49,977 bases of DNA from contig NZ_JAEVHM010000024.1 of the NCBI RefSeq assembly GCF_016802865.1, forward strand, positions 1-49,977. Direction: 5' to 3'. The stretch is from Micromonospora parastrephiae (GTDB taxonomy: Bacteria; Actinomycetota; Actinomycetes; Mycobacteriales; Micromonosporaceae). Positions 17,492-27,329 of this stretch are shown here, in pieces; position 1 is the first letter of the stretch, and the number at the start of each line of letters is the position of its first letter. The position numbers and the translations under genes were made by a program. The notes beneath the pieces were generated by a model. The model had not been told where the DNA came from. It ran no database searches and saw nothing but the letters and a program-made list of their open reading frames with translations.

Positions 17492-17821
17492 TCAGCTGGC
17501 GACCGGCTCCGGGGTCCGCTCCTCGCGTCGGGCGGCCACCCAGGCGCTGACCCGGCGCTCGGCGTAGAACGAGACGAACGGCACGGTGCCGGCCAGCATC
17601 ACCAGCAGCATCCGCTTCAGCGGCCAGTCGGCCCGACGGCTCAGGTCGAAGGCGGCCACCAGATAGATCATGTAAAGAAAGCCGTGCGCCGGCCCGACCG
17701 TCTCCACCACCACCGGGTTGTCGAACCCGTACTTCAGTGGCATGCCGACCACGACCAGCAGGATCAGCACCACGCCCACGATCCAGGCGATCGCGCGGTA
17801 CCGGGTAAGGGCAGCGCCCAC
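17492..17821 (-). CDS. DUF3817 integral membrane protein
   Basis: 109-aa protein with three hydrophobic helices (AIAWIVGVVLILLVVVGMPL; AHGFLYMIYLVAAFDL; MLLVMLAGTVPFVSF) and the conserved GPAHGFLYMIYL motif of DUF3817. The function is unknown; members are small inner-membrane proteins. GTG at 17821 follows GGAAGGACGG. It is 26 bp downstream of the gene at 17848-18282 and is probably cotranscribed. Confidence 0.88.
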   Translation of the reverse strand: MGAALTRYRAIAWIVGVVLILLVVVGMPLKYGFDNPVVVETVGPAHGFLYMIYLVAAFDLSRRADWPLKRMLLVMLAGTVPFVSFYAERRVSAWVAARREERTPEPVAS

Positions 17822-17847
17822 CTTCGTCCGTCCTTCCGAATCCGGCC

Positions 17848-18282
17848 TCAGCCGGGGTAGTCACCGGGCCGGGCGCCCGGATTGGCGTTCAACCATGACA
17901 GGTAGCGGTTGTAGGCGGCCAGGTCAGCGTCCTCGCCACCTCCGGCGGCGGCCGGCACCCGGGCCACCCGCACCGGTCGACGTACCGCCGGTCGGGACCC
18001 GGTGGTGCCAGCCGGCGTCGACTCGACGGCCGGGACATCGGCCAGGTCGGCCGGGGGAGCGTCGGCCTCCGCCGCGCGGCGCCGGGCCAACTTCACCTCG
18101 CGCCACCACACGTAGACCACGAAGCCGGCGAAGACCGGCCACTCGACCGCGTACCCCCAGCTCAGACTGTTGCCGGCGGTGGCCCGGCTGATCTGCCACC
18201 AGCCCAGCCCGAGGAAGCCCACGACCAGCACGGCCATGGCCACGTGACGTGCGATCCACGCCGGGGTCCAGAGCCACCTCAT
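17848..18282 (-). CDS. two-helix membrane protein with a C-terminal repeat-free linker
   Basis: 144-aa protein: two membrane helices ([36 protein letters not shown]), a long Ala/Pro/Arg linker and a short conserved-looking tail ([24 protein letters not shown]). Similar proteins occur next to DUF3817 genes in actinobacteria; function unknown. The start at 18282 has no ribosome-binding site but lies 7 nt after a TACCCT -10 hexamer, so the transcript is probably leaderless. Confidence 0.8.
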   Translation of the reverse strand: MRWLWTPAWIARHVAMAVLVVGFLGLGWWQISRATAGNSLSWGYAVEWPVFAGFVVYVWWREVKLARRRAAEADAPPADLADVPAVESTPAGTTGSRPAVRRPVRVARVPAAAGGGEDADLAAYNRYLSWLNANPGARPGDYPG

Positions 18283-18289
18283 GGCGTCG

Positions 18290-18295
18290 AGGGTA
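18290..18295 (-). promoter_or_regulatory. -10 hexamer of a leaderless promoter, membrane protein gene
   Basis: TACCCT on the minus strand, 7 nt before the ATG at 18282. Confidence 0.55.
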
Positions 18296-18415
18296 CCGGG
18301 GACCACGCCGGTCTCCGACACGGTGTCGTAGTTGTCGCGCGGCCGGGGTGGTTTGGCGTCACCCGGTGTGGGCATCCGTTTAGACGCCAGCCCAAACGAG
18401 ACCAGGGGGGCGATG

Positions 18416-18751
18416 ATGACCGGATCAGTACGCGAGGACGGTTTTGCGACCGGCGGCAGCGCCGACATGAGCCCGGAACAGCGGGTGCCCGAGTGGGGCG
18501 GTGACGACCCCGCCGACCCGGCCGGCACCGATCTCGACGGCGACACGCTCGGCGTCGACCCGACGGAGCTGACCGACGAGGATCTGACTCGCGAGATGCA
18601 CAGCCTGCACCGCACCCGGCTGGACACCCTGCGGCACGCCTCGGACTCGGCGCTCGCCAACCACCTGCGGCGTACGGCCGAACTGGAGACCGAGTACCTG
18701 GCCCGTCACCCGGGCCGAGAGGTCGACCCGAGCCGCCTACGGGACGTGTGA
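18416..18751 (+). CDS. DUF6158 family protein
   Basis: About 111 aa, soluble, with an acidic disordered N-terminal half and a helical C-terminal half ([20 protein letters not shown]… [22 protein letters not shown]) that is the DUF6158 pattern. Function unknown; the small helical module looks like a protein-protein interaction unit. ATG at 18416 is preferred because the ACCAGGGGGG site is 5-6 nt upstream; ATG at 18413 is possible. The stop overlaps the next start (TGATG). Confidence 0.82.
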   Translation: MTGSVREDGFATGGSADMSPEQRVPEWGGDDPADPAGTDLDGDTLGVDPTELTDEDLTREMHSLHRTRLDTLRHASDSALANHLRRTAELETEYLARHPGREVDPSRLRDV

Positions 18752-19083
18752 TGCCGGCGCGCGCGGTGCGCGGCATGTCCGCGCCGCCCGAGGTGGTCTT
18801 CAACACAGCCACCGACCCCGCCCGCGCCTCGGCCTGGCTGCCGGAAGCCCTCCGCGGCGACGGCAGCCCGCCAACCGAGATCAACGGCGAGGAGCTACGG
18901 GCCCGCTGGAGCGGCGACGCGGACTGGTCCGCCGAGATCCGGGTGGATCCGGCGGACTCCGGCGGCGCCCGGATCCAGCTCGACCTGGCCGACGGGGCCG
19001 GCGGACCGGAACCGGACCAGCTCGTCGACGAGGCGCTGACCAACCTGATCCGCGAGGTCGCGGACAACCTCCAGGCCGGCTGA
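18751..19083 (+). CDS. SRPBCC-like small protein
   Basis: 110-aa protein beginning in the SRPBCC manner (RAVRGMSAPPEVVFNTATDPARASAWLPEAL) and continuing with beta-strand/helix alternation ending in LVDEALTNLIREVADNL, the long C-terminal helix of START-like folds. It may bind a hydrophobic ligand; no function is known. It starts with a 1-nt overlap with the DUF6158 gene, so the two are translationally coupled. Confidence 0.75.
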   Translation: MPARAVRGMSAPPEVVFNTATDPARASAWLPEALRGDGSPPTEINGEELRARWSGDADWSAEIRVDPADSGGARIQLDLADGAGGPEPDQLVDEALTNLIREVADNLQAG

Positions 19084-19144
19084 GACCGCCACCGGCCGCC
19101 CGGGAGCAGCACCCCCGCACACCAACGACCTGGGAGGAGACCGG

Positions 19145-19684
19145 GTGACAGACACTGGCCTGCGACAGAAGGCGGCGCGACTACGCCGGGCGTACGCGCC
19201 GCACGAGCACCGGCCGCTCGGCGGCTACCTGGCCGCGATGGGCACCTACGCCGGAGTGGCCGGGGCGCTCGCCGGCCTGGTCAAGGTGACCGGACGGCCG
19301 GTGCCCGAGCGTCCCGCACCGGCCGACGTGGTGCTGCTCTCCATCGCCACGCACAAGCTCAGCCGCCTGCTCTCCAAGGACGCCGTGACCAGCCCGTTGC
19401 GGGCCCCGTTCACCCGCTACGACCGGCCCATCGGCAGCGGCGAGGTCATGGAGCAGGTGCGCGACTCGGGCAGCCCCACCCGGCATGCCATCGGCGAGTT
19501 GCTCAGCTGCCCGTTCTGCCTGGCGGTCTGGGTGGCCACCGGGCTGACCGGCGGCCTGGTGCTCGCGCCCCGCCTGACCCGGCTGGTGGCCACGGCGCTG
19601 ACCGCCGTCGCCGCGTCCGACTTCCTCCAGATGGCGTACGCGGCCGCGCAGCAGGCCGCCGAGGGTGGGCACGACGAGGACTGA
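19145..19684 (+). CDS. DUF1360 membrane protein
   Basis: 179-aa protein with the DUF1360 signatures THKLSRLLSKDAVTSPLRAPFTRY and ELLSCPFCLAVW (a CPFC pair in the membrane). Three hydrophobic stretches suggest an inner-membrane location. Family function is unknown; some members are linked with sporulation or germination in firmicutes. The GTG start follows TGGGAGGAGACC. It is 61 bp after the SRPBCC-like gene and ends at a strong hairpin. Confidence 0.9.
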   Translation: MTDTGLRQKAARLRRAYAPHEHRPLGGYLAAMGTYAGVAGALAGLVKVTGRPVPERPAPADVVLLSIATHKLSRLLSKDAVTSPLRAPFTRYDRPIGSGEVMEQVRDSGSPTRHAIGELLSCPFCLAVWVATGLTGGLVLAPRLTRLVATALTAVAASDFLQMAYAAAQQAAEGGHDED

Positions 19685-19701
19685 CCGGCGGAGGCGAGCA
19701 C

Positions 19702-19741
19702 ACGACAGCGGGGGCCGGCTAATGCCGACCCCCGCTGTCGT
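19702..19741. terminator. hairpin after the DUF1360 gene
   Basis: 17-bp stem with one mismatch (acgacagcgggggccgg / ccgacccccgctgtcgt) between the convergent DUF1360 gene and the small acidic-protein gene. Confidence 0.75.
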
Positions 19742-19746
19742 ACGCG

Positions 19747-19941
19747 TCAACGCTGCATCCCGGACCAGCCGTGCGGCGACTCCGGTTCCCGTTCGTCCTC
19801 GTCGGCCCCGGTGATGACGTCCCGGTCCACCGCGGTGCGGTCGTGTTCGTTCGCGAAGTCCGGCTCGGGGGTGGTGTCCATGCCCTTCGGCGGTTGTCCC
19901 AGCGCCGGGACCTTCTCCTCGTGGTCCTCGTGGTGCGTCAT
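19747..19941 (-). CDS. small acidic hydrophilic protein
   Basis: 64 aa, no hydrophobic core, rich in Asp, Glu and His (MTHHEDHEEKV… ANEHDRTAVDRDVITGADED…). It looks disordered. The start follows AGAAGGGA with good spacing, and it is 23 bp downstream of the gene at 19965-20189 on the same strand. I do not recognise it. Confidence 0.6.
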   Translation of the reverse strand: MTHHEDHEEKVPALGQPPKGMDTTPEPDFANEHDRTAVDRDVITGADEDEREPESPHGWSGMQR

Positions 19942-19964
19942 GACGGTGTCCCTTCTGCGGTCGC

Positions 19965-20189
19965 TCAGGCGACGGAGCCGCCCAGCAGGTCGCTCGCCTC
20001 GTCCACCGCGTACTCGCCCTCGGGGAGCGCGTCGATCCGGGCGAGCAGGTCCGGCGGAAGCTCCGCGGCCACCGCTCGGCGGTAGATCTCCGCCTGGGTA
20101 ATCCGCTCCTGAGCCCGGTAGATGTCGTCGAGCAGGTCGTCGAGGGCCCGGGTATCCGGCTCGCCGGCCACGGATGCGTCGTCGGTCAC
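19965..20189 (-). CDS. small helical hypothetical protein
   Basis: 74 aa, predicted mostly helical (ALDDLLDDIYRAQERITQAEIYRRAVAAELPPDLLARI), with a conserved-looking segment LPEGEYAVDEASDLL. This resembles small DUF2795-like proteins but the match is weak. GTG start at 20189. It forms a two-gene minus-strand unit with the acidic protein gene. Confidence 0.6.
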   Translation of the reverse strand: MTDDASVAGEPDTRALDDLLDDIYRAQERITQAEIYRRAVAAELPPDLLARIDALPEGEYAVDEASDLLGGSVA

Positions 20190-20248
20190 GTCGATCAGCT
20201 ACCCGGGCCGGAATCGGTCAAACGTCGCGCCAGGGGCCCGCGTACAGA

Positions 20249-20287
20249 CAGCGCCGCCCCCGGCCTCGTGAGCCGGGGGCGGCGCTG
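20249..20287 (-). terminator. terminator downstream of aroG
   Basis: Perfect 16-bp stem (cagcgccgcccccggc / gccgggggcggcgctg) with a 7-nt loop, about 170 bp after the aroG stop; the interval between holds no gene. Confidence 0.65.
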
Positions 20288-20457
20288 GTGTCGGTGTGCA
20301 GGTCGCCTCTCGGCGAGTGGCACGACGCGGCTCCAGCCGAACGGTATTCCGCGAGGGCAATTAGGTGAGGCCCGGGGACACTGGACACACCGACACCTCA
20401 GTTAACCAGGTGCCACCCGCCCGTGTTCCGCGCGCCGCAGTGCCGGCCGTCACACCG

Positions 20458-21543
20458 TCAGGCCGGGGTCGGCAGGGTGGCGCGGCGGGCCCGCACGGCG
20501 GTGGCCAGGTGGTCGAGCACGTCGGCCGTGTCGTCCCAGCCGAGGCAGGCGTCGGTGACCGAGCGGCCGTACACCAGCTCGCGGGTCGGATCCAGGTTCT
20601 GCCGGCCGGGCAGCAGGAACGACTCCAGCATCACCCCGGTGATCCCGCGCTGACCGGCGGCCAGCTGGGCGGCCACGTCCGCCGCGACCAGCGGCTGGTT
20701 CCGGTGGTCCTTGCCGCTGTTGGCGTGACTGGCGTCGATCACCAGGCGCTCCGGCAGCCCGGCCGCGCGGAGCAGGTCGAGAGCGCCGGCCACCGACCCG
20801 GCGTCGTAGTTGGGCCGGCCACCCCCGCCGCGCAGCACCAGGTGCCCATCGGTGTTGCCGCGGGTGTGCATGATCGCCGGGGTGCCGGAGAAATCGATGC
20901 CGGGAAAGACGTGCGGCACGCCGGCGGCGCGGATCGCGTCCACGGCGGTGCCGATGCTGCCGTCGGGGCGGTTCTTCATGCCGATCGGCATGGACAGGCC
21001 GGAGGCGAGCTGCCGGTGCACCTGGCTCTCCACCGTCCGGGCGCCGATCGCGCCCCAGCCCACCGTGTCCGCGATGTACTGCGGCGTGATCGGGTCGAGG
21101 AACTCGCAGCCCACCGGCAGACCGACACGCAGCACGTCGAGCAGCAGCGCGCGGGCTCGTCGCAGGCCGGTGTTGACGTCGCCGCTGCCGTCCAGGCCGG
21201 GGTCGTTGATGAGGCCCTTCCAACCCACCGTGGACCGGGGCTTCTCGAAGTAGACCCGCATGACGATCAGCAGGTCGTCGGCGAGTCGGTCGGCGGCGGC
21301 GCGCAGCCGTTGGGCGTACTCGAGGGCGGCGGCCGGGTCGTGCACCGAGCAGGGGCCGACCACCACCAGCAGGCGGTCGTCCGCGCGGTCCAGCACGCGG
21401 CCCACCGCGCGCCGCCCGGTCAGCACGGCCGAGGCGAGCGGGGCGTCCAGGGGCAACTCGTGGTGCAGTAGGGCGGGGGTGGTCAGCGGCACGACACGGT
21501 CGATCCGCTGATCGCTGACCCGATCGGTCTCCGGGGTCGTCAC
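20458..21543 (-). CDS. aroG: class I 3-deoxy-7-phosphoheptulonate synthase (DAHP synthase)
   Basis: First enzyme of the shikimate pathway: condenses phosphoenolpyruvate and erythrose 4-phosphate. It is an AroG/F/H-type enzyme of about 361 aa: GPCSVHDP, RVYFEKPRSTVGWKGLINDP, GMKNRPDGS, DASHANSGKDH and the terminal GYRSVT-like stretch YGRSVTDACLGWDDT are all present. Many actinobacteria rely on the unrelated class II enzyme, so this may be a second, differently regulated copy. The GTG start at 21543 follows GGAAGGA. Upstream is an intrinsic terminator inside the leader (21608-21635) with alternative pairing partners, pointing to attenuation. Confidence 0.93.
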   Translation of the reverse strand: MTTPETDRVSDQRIDRVVPLTTPALLHHELPLDAPLASAVLTGRRAVGRVLDRADDRLLVVVGPCSVHDPAAALEYAQRLRAAADRLADDLLIVMRVYFEKPRSTVGWKGLINDPGLDGSGDVNTGLRRARALLLDVLRVGLPVGCEFLDPITPQYIADTVGWGAIGARTVESQVHRQLASGLSMPIGMKNRPDGSIGTAVDAIRAAGVPHVFPGIDFSGTPAIMHTRGNTDGHLVLRGGGGRPNYDAGSVAGALDLLRAAGLPERLVIDASHANSGKDHRNQPLVAADVAAQLAAGQRGITGVMLESFLLPGRQNLDPTRELVYGRSVTDACLGWDDTADVLDHLATAVRARRATLPTPA

Positions 21544-21607
21544 GGTGGCATCCTTCCGCCGACCGTGCCCGGGGCCGGTGCCCGGGACGAGCCGGCTGCT
21601 CGTACGC

Positions 21608-21635
21608 AAAAGGGCAGGAACGACAGCTCCTGCCC
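21608..21635 (-). promoter_or_regulatory. intrinsic terminator in the aroG leader (attenuator candidate)
   Basis: On the minus strand GGGCAGGA, 8-nt loop, TCCTGCCC, then UUUU, ending 64 bp before the aroG start. This is the only hairpin in the window I found with a U-tract directly after the stem. Three copies of the palindrome AGCCGGCT (21590, 21636, 21688) surround it. Confidence 0.6.
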
Positions 21636-21825
21636 AGCCGGCTCGGTCCGTGGTGACGTCAGTTCATGGTGAAGTCACCGGCGTGCGAGCCGGCTGCCTA
21701 AACCATCGATAGGAACGCGTCACGGGGGCCAGCGTACCCGACGCGGCGCGAACGCCTGGTGCGTCGTCCCAAGATGCGGAGTGAACATCGCGTGCCGAGG
21801 GCGGGCCCGGGGTAACAGGGGTGCC

Positions 21826-22041
21826 ATGACTGACGAGCAGAGCGACCAGGACCGCGTGGAATCCCGCGCGCACCTCCTCCCCGAGGAGGCGGCGGTGGGC
21901 AGCGACGACCCGCAGGCGCAGGCGGAGGCCATCCTCGCCGACTCGGACATCCGCGAGGCGGACCAGAACGCGGCACCGGACACGGTGCTGGAGCGCCGTA
22001 CCTCCGATCAGACGGTGGTCGCGGTCGAACCCCCGGACTGA
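21826..22041 (+). CDS. small acidic hypothetical protein
   Basis: 71 aa, hydrophilic, no membrane segment (MTDEQSDQDRVESRAHLLPEEA… ILADSDIREADQNAAPDTVLERRTSD…). ATG at 21826 follows ACAGGGG; further upstream the frame encodes Arg/Gly-rich sequence. The last 34 bp overlap the convergent catalase-like gene. Not recognised. Confidence 0.6.
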   Translation: MTDEQSDQDRVESRAHLLPEEAAVGSDDPQAQAEAILADSDIREADQNAAPDTVLERRTSDQTVVAVEPPD

Positions 22042-22745
22042 CCATCCACCCCGCGCGCCCGGCGGGACCCCCGGTAGGTCTGGTCCCGCAGCCAGGCCAG
22101 CGGACCGGCCGCCCGCAGTTCGGGTGGCAGGTTGCGCACCGGGTCGAACGCCAGCGCGGCGTCCTCCCCGGCGCTGAGCTGGGCGCCGATGCTGACCTGC
22201 CCGACCGGCCGCCACGGCCCCACGGCGGACGCCACCGCGAGCACCAGGCGCGGTGCGTCCGCCCGGGTCGCGGCGGCCACCGCGGTCAGGCTGCGGCCGA
22301 GGTCGACCGACTCCGGGTCGGCCAGCGCGGCCAGCCAGAGCCGACGTGGACCCACCCGGTAGCACATGATCGTGCTGTACGTCCCGCTGAACGCGCGTCG
22401 GGGCAGCGGCAGGTTCCGCAGCAGCGGGGCCGCGCCGCTGGAGCTGACCAGCAGGTCGAACGGGCGGCCGGCGTCGAAATGCAGGCGCAGCGCCAGACCC
22501 AGCACGTCCGGCCAGCTGCCGGGCGTGGAAGTCCCCTTGGAGAGCCGGACGGTGGCCCGGTACCGGCCGGGGTCGTCGAGCAGACCGACCCCGGTGGGTG
22601 GTCCGGGCGTACCCCAGATCAACACCTCGCCGGCGAACGAGCGACCGGCCGGATGCAGCAACCGACCGCGGCGCAGCCTGCCGAGCGCGGCGGTGGCGTG
22701 TTCGACGGCGGTGGCGGCCCGGGACGGTGGCGAGGTGACGGTCAT
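22008..22745 (-). CDS. catalase-superfamily-like protein
   Basis: 245 aa with the layout of truncated catalase-like proteins: HPAGRSFAGEVLIWG, then RYRATVRLSKGTSTPGSWPDVLGLALRL (in two stretches), which parallels the catalase haem-pocket region (R-x-SKG…D-x-x-G-x-A-x-R). No proximal Tyr motif is evident, so it may bind haem differently or not at all. Often annotated as phosphodiesterase or haem-dependent peroxidase-like. ATG at 22745 heads a gene divergent from the M16 peptidase operon. Confidence 0.65.
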   Translation of the reverse strand: MTVTSPPSRAATAVEHATAALGRLRRGRLLHPAGRSFAGEVLIWGTPGPPTGVGLLDDPGRYRATVRLSKGTSTPGSWPDVLGLALRLHFDAGRPFDLLVSSSGAAPLLRNLPLPRRAFSGTYSTIMCYRVGPRRLWLAALADPESVDLGRSLTAVAAATRADAPRLVLAVASAVGPWRPVGQVSIGAQLSAGEDAALAFDPVRNLPPELRAAGPLAWLRDQTYRGSRRARGVDGQSGGSTATTV

Positions 22746-22833
22746 GCCCTCCGATACCCCGAGCGGCGGCCCCGATGCGGGCGGGTCGGCTCGCGGACCG
22801 ACCGCACGTCACATTTCCGTCCGCGAGATCGGA

Positions 22834-22839
22834 TAGCGT
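22834..22839 (+). promoter_or_regulatory. -10 hexamer of a leaderless promoter, M16 operon
   Basis: TAGCGT ends 6 nt before the ATG at 22846; no ribosome-binding site. Confidence 0.6.
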
Positions 22840-22845
22840 CGTGCC

Positions 22846-24138
22846 ATGCCCGACAGCGGTTACCCCTGGCCCATCGAGACGTCCCGACTGGACAACGGCC
22901 TGCGCGTGGTGGTGAGCGAGGACCGCACCGCGCCCGCCGTCGCCGTGAATCTCTGGTACGACGTCGGCTCCCGGCACGAGCCGGCCGGGCAGACCGGTTT
23001 CGCCCACCTCTTCGAGCACCTGATGTTCGAGGGCTCCGTGAACGTTGCGAAGACCGAGCACATGAAGCTGATCCAGGGCTCCGGCGGCTCGCTGAACGCC
23101 ACCACGAACCCGGACCGGACCAACTACTTCGAGACGGTCCCGGCCGAGCACCTGGAGTTGGCGCTCTGGCTGGAGGCCGACCGGATGGGCGGCCTGGTCC
23201 CCGCCCTCACCCAGGAGACGCTGGACAACCAGCGCGAGGTGGTCAAGAACGAGCGGCGGCAGCGCTACGAGAACGTCCCCTACGGCGACGCCTGGCTGCG
23301 GCTGCTGCCGCTGCTCTACCCACCGGGACACCCCTACCATCACGCGACCATCGGCTCGATGGCCGACCTGAACGCCGCCGACCTCGCCACCTTCCAAGCG
23401 TTCCACCGCACCTACTACGCGCCGAACAACGCGGTGCTCACCGTGGTCGGCGACGCGCCGGCCGCCGAGGTGTTCGCGCTGGCCGACAAGTACTTCGGCG
23501 CGCTGCCCGCCCGCGAGGACATCCCGCCCGCCCCGGACGGCCGGAGCGTCGAGGCGACCGGGCGGCCCGCCGTGCAGACGGTGACCGCCGACGTGCCGGC
23601 CCCGCGGGTGTACGTCGCGCACCGCGGCCACCCCTTCGGCAGCCCCGGGTACGACGTGCTCACCGTCCTCGCCACCGTGCTCGGCAGCGGGCGGGGCAGC
23701 CGGCTCTACCAGCGGCTCGCCGACGGTGAGCGGATCGCACAACCGGATCTGGTCGGGGCGTACGGGGTGGACCTCGCGCACGCCCCGGCGCCGCTGATCG
23801 CCACCGCCACCGCCCGCCCCGGGGTGAGCGCCGAACGGCTCACCGAGGGATTGGCCGAGGTCGTCGACGAGCTGGCCACCGTGCCGGTGACCGCCGCCGA
23901 GCTGGACCGCGCCAAGGCGTTGCTGAGCACCGCGTGGTGGCGGCAGATGTCGACGGTGGACGGCCGCGCGGACACGCTCGGCCGGTACGCCACCCAGTTC
24001 GGTGACCCGGCCCGAGCCGCCGACCGGCTGCCCGCCTGGCTCGCCGTGACCGCCGAGCAGATCGCCGAGGTCGCCGCCGAGGTGCTCGGCGCCGCCGACC
24101 GGGTGACCCTGACCTACCTGCCCGAGGAGACCGCATGA
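22846..24138 (+). CDS. M16 family zinc peptidase (catalytic subunit)
   Basis: Pitrilysin-type peptidase with the inverted zinc motif HLFEH (His54, Glu57, His58) and the downstream metal-binding Glu in EVVKNERR (about residues 131-136). The length of 430 aa is one M16 half. Family members act as heterodimers of one active and one inactive half on peptides or processed precursors. No signal peptide, so cytoplasmic. It is coupled by an ATGA overlap to a second M16 gene that lacks the zinc site. The start is leaderless. Confidence 0.94.
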   Translation: MPDSGYPWPIETSRLDNGLRVVVSEDRTAPAVAVNLWYDVGSRHEPAGQTGFAHLFEHLMFEGSVNVAKTEHMKLIQGSGGSLNATTNPDRTNYFETVPAEHLELALWLEADRMGGLVPALTQETLDNQREVVKNERRQRYENVPYGDAWLRLLPLLYPPGHPYHHATIGSMADLNAADLATFQAFHRTYYAPNNAVLTVVGDAPAAEVFALADKYFGALPAREDIPPAPDGRSVEATGRPAVQTVTADVPAPRVYVAHRGHPFGSPGYDVLTVLATVLGSGRGSRLYQRLADGERIAQPDLVGAYGVDLAHAPAPLIATATARPGVSAERLTEGLAEVVDELATVPVTAAELDRAKALLSTAWWRQMSTVDGRADTLGRYATQFGDPARAADRLPAWLAVTAEQIAEVAAEVLGAADRVTLTYLPEETA

Positions 24139-25478
24139 CGCTGATCGCCGACCGTCCCGGCCCGGGCGCCGCCCGCCCGTACCGGTTCCCGCCGGTGGTC
24201 CGCCGCGCCGTGGCCGGTGGTCAGGTCGTCGCCGCGCACCTGCCCGGGCAGAACCTCGCCGTCGCCCTGCTGCTGCTCGACGCCGGCGCCGGCCGGGAGC
24301 CCAACGGCAAGGAAGGGCTCGGCGGGGTGCTGGCCAAGGCGTTGGAGGAGGGCACCGCGCAGCGGGACGCCACCACGTACGCGCTGGCCATCGAGGCGCT
24401 CGGCACCGAGCTGGTGACCGGGCTGGACTGGGACTCGTTCCAGGTCAGCGTCCAGGTGCCGGTGGACCGGCTGACCGCGGCGGTGCAACTGCTCGCCGAG
24501 GCCGTCCGGACGCCCCGGCTCGATCCGGCCGACGTCCAGCGGGTCCGCGACGACGAGGCGACCGCGCTGCGGATGGACTGGGCCAATCCCGGTCCGCGCG
24601 CCGACGCGGCGCTGCGTGCGGATCTGTTCGGTGCGCAGAACCGCTGGGGCCGTCCGATGTACGGCGACCCGGGGTCGGTCGCCGCACTGGACGTGGAGGA
24701 CGTGACGGTCTTCCACTCCGAGTGGTTCCTGCGGCCCGGCACCCTGATCGTCGCCGGTGACCTGGACCGGATCGACCTGGACGCGCTGGCCGCCGCGGCG
24801 TTCGCCGGCACCGGCGGTGGCCCCGCCGGCCGGGGCGGTCCGATCGAGGTGCCGTTGCGCACCGGCCGGCGGATCATCCTGGTGGACCGGCCCGGCTCGG
24901 TGCAGTCCACGCTACGGCTGGGCCACCCGTCACCGCACCGTTCGCACCCCGACCACGTGCCGATGACGCTCGCCGGCACGGTCCTCGGCGGGGCGTTCAC
25001 CTCCCGGCTCAACCACCTGATCCGCGAGGTGCACGGCTACACGTACGGCATCCGGGGCGAGTTCGCCTCGTCCCGGCGGTTCGGCCGGTTCGCGGTCAGC
25101 TCCGGCGTGCAGACGGCGGTCACCGCGCCGGCCCTGGTCGAGGCGGTCGGCGAGATCACCCGTACGCAGGCCGGCGGGGTGACCGAGGACGAGTTGGCGG
25201 TGGCCCGTTCCTGGCGCGCCGGTCAGCTCTCGGTCGAGTTGCAGAGCCCCCGGGCGATCGCCTCCGCACTGACCACGCTGGTGGTGCACGACCTGCCGGA
25301 CGACTACCACGCGCAGCTGCGTGCGGCGCTGCTCGCCGCCGACGTGGACCAGGTCTCCGCGGCGGCGGCCACCCACCTGCACCCGGACGCGCTGTCCCTG
25401 GTCATCGAGGGCGACGCCGCAGTGATCCGCGACGACCTGACCGCCGCCGCCCTCGGCGACCTGATCGACCACCCCTAA
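24135..25478 (+). CDS. M16 family protein, non-catalytic partner subunit
   Basis: 447-aa M16 homologue. At the position of HxxEH it reads GLGGVLAKALEEGT, so the zinc ligands are missing. The C-terminal substrate-gripping motif is retained (STLRLGHPSPHRSHPD and FTSRLNHLIREVHGYTYG, with the R/Y pair). This active/inactive arrangement is known from bacterial homologues of mitochondrial processing peptidase (MPP alpha/beta). It overlaps the upstream gene by 4 bp. Confidence 0.92.
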   Translation: MTLIADRPGPGAARPYRFPPVVRRAVAGGQVVAAHLPGQNLAVALLLLDAGAGREPNGKEGLGGVLAKALEEGTAQRDATTYALAIEALGTELVTGLDWDSFQVSVQVPVDRLTAAVQLLAEAVRTPRLDPADVQRVRDDEATALRMDWANPGPRADAALRADLFGAQNRWGRPMYGDPGSVAALDVEDVTVFHSEWFLRPGTLIVAGDLDRIDLDALAAAAFAGTGGGPAGRGGPIEVPLRTGRRIILVDRPGSVQSTLRLGHPSPHRSHPDHVPMTLAGTVLGGAFTSRLNHLIREVHGYTYGIRGEFASSRRFGRFAVSSGVQTAVTAPALVEAVGEITRTQAGGVTEDELAVARSWRAGQLSVELQSPRAIASALTTLVVHDLPDDYHAQLRAALLAADVDQVSAAAATHLHPDALSLVIEGDAAVIRDDLTAAALGDLIDHP

Positions 25479-25495
25479 CCCTCACCCCCCGGTGA

Positions 25496-27145
<1,650 letters not shown>

Positions 27146-27163
27146 CGCGCGCGACCCGACCGG

Positions 27164-27316
27164 TCAGCCCGGCTCGATCACGGTCACGCCGGGCCAGCGC
27201 CGCGCCGGCCGGTGCCGGGCCAACCGCTGCCGGGACAGGGCCACGTCCACCCGGGCCGGATTGTGCCGCCACACACCGCCCAGCAGATCCGCGAGGCCGT
27301 ACGGCCGTTCCGCGGG
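27164..27316 (-). pseudogene. 3' remnant of an unidentified minus-strand gene
   Basis: On the minus strand a coherent protein-like stretch reads …RPYGLADLLGGVWRHNPARV… and ends …PGVTVIEPG before a TGA at 27164-27166. It has no start codon or ribosome-binding site, and coding-like sequence stops at about 27316, where a palindrome is found. I read it as the C-terminal 45-50 codons of a truncated gene. I do not recognise the family. Confidence 0.4.
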
Positions 27317-27329
27317 GATTCTTCCCCGC
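27312..27329. repeat. 7-bp palindrome at the junction of two gene remnants
   Basis: gcgggga-ttct-tccccgc is a perfect 7-bp inverted repeat exactly where the minus-strand and plus-strand remnants meet. Confidence 0.5.

Noticed and set aside
20365..21471. 368-codon plus-strand frame over aroG
   Set aside because: Shadow of aroG: Arg/Gly/Val-rich, no family pattern, while the minus strand encodes an intact DAHP synthase.
21664..21720. Aromatic-rich leader peptide for aroG
   Set aside because: Only two- to four-codon ORFs (for example ATG-AAC-TGA) exist, none with Trp, Phe or Tyr codons.
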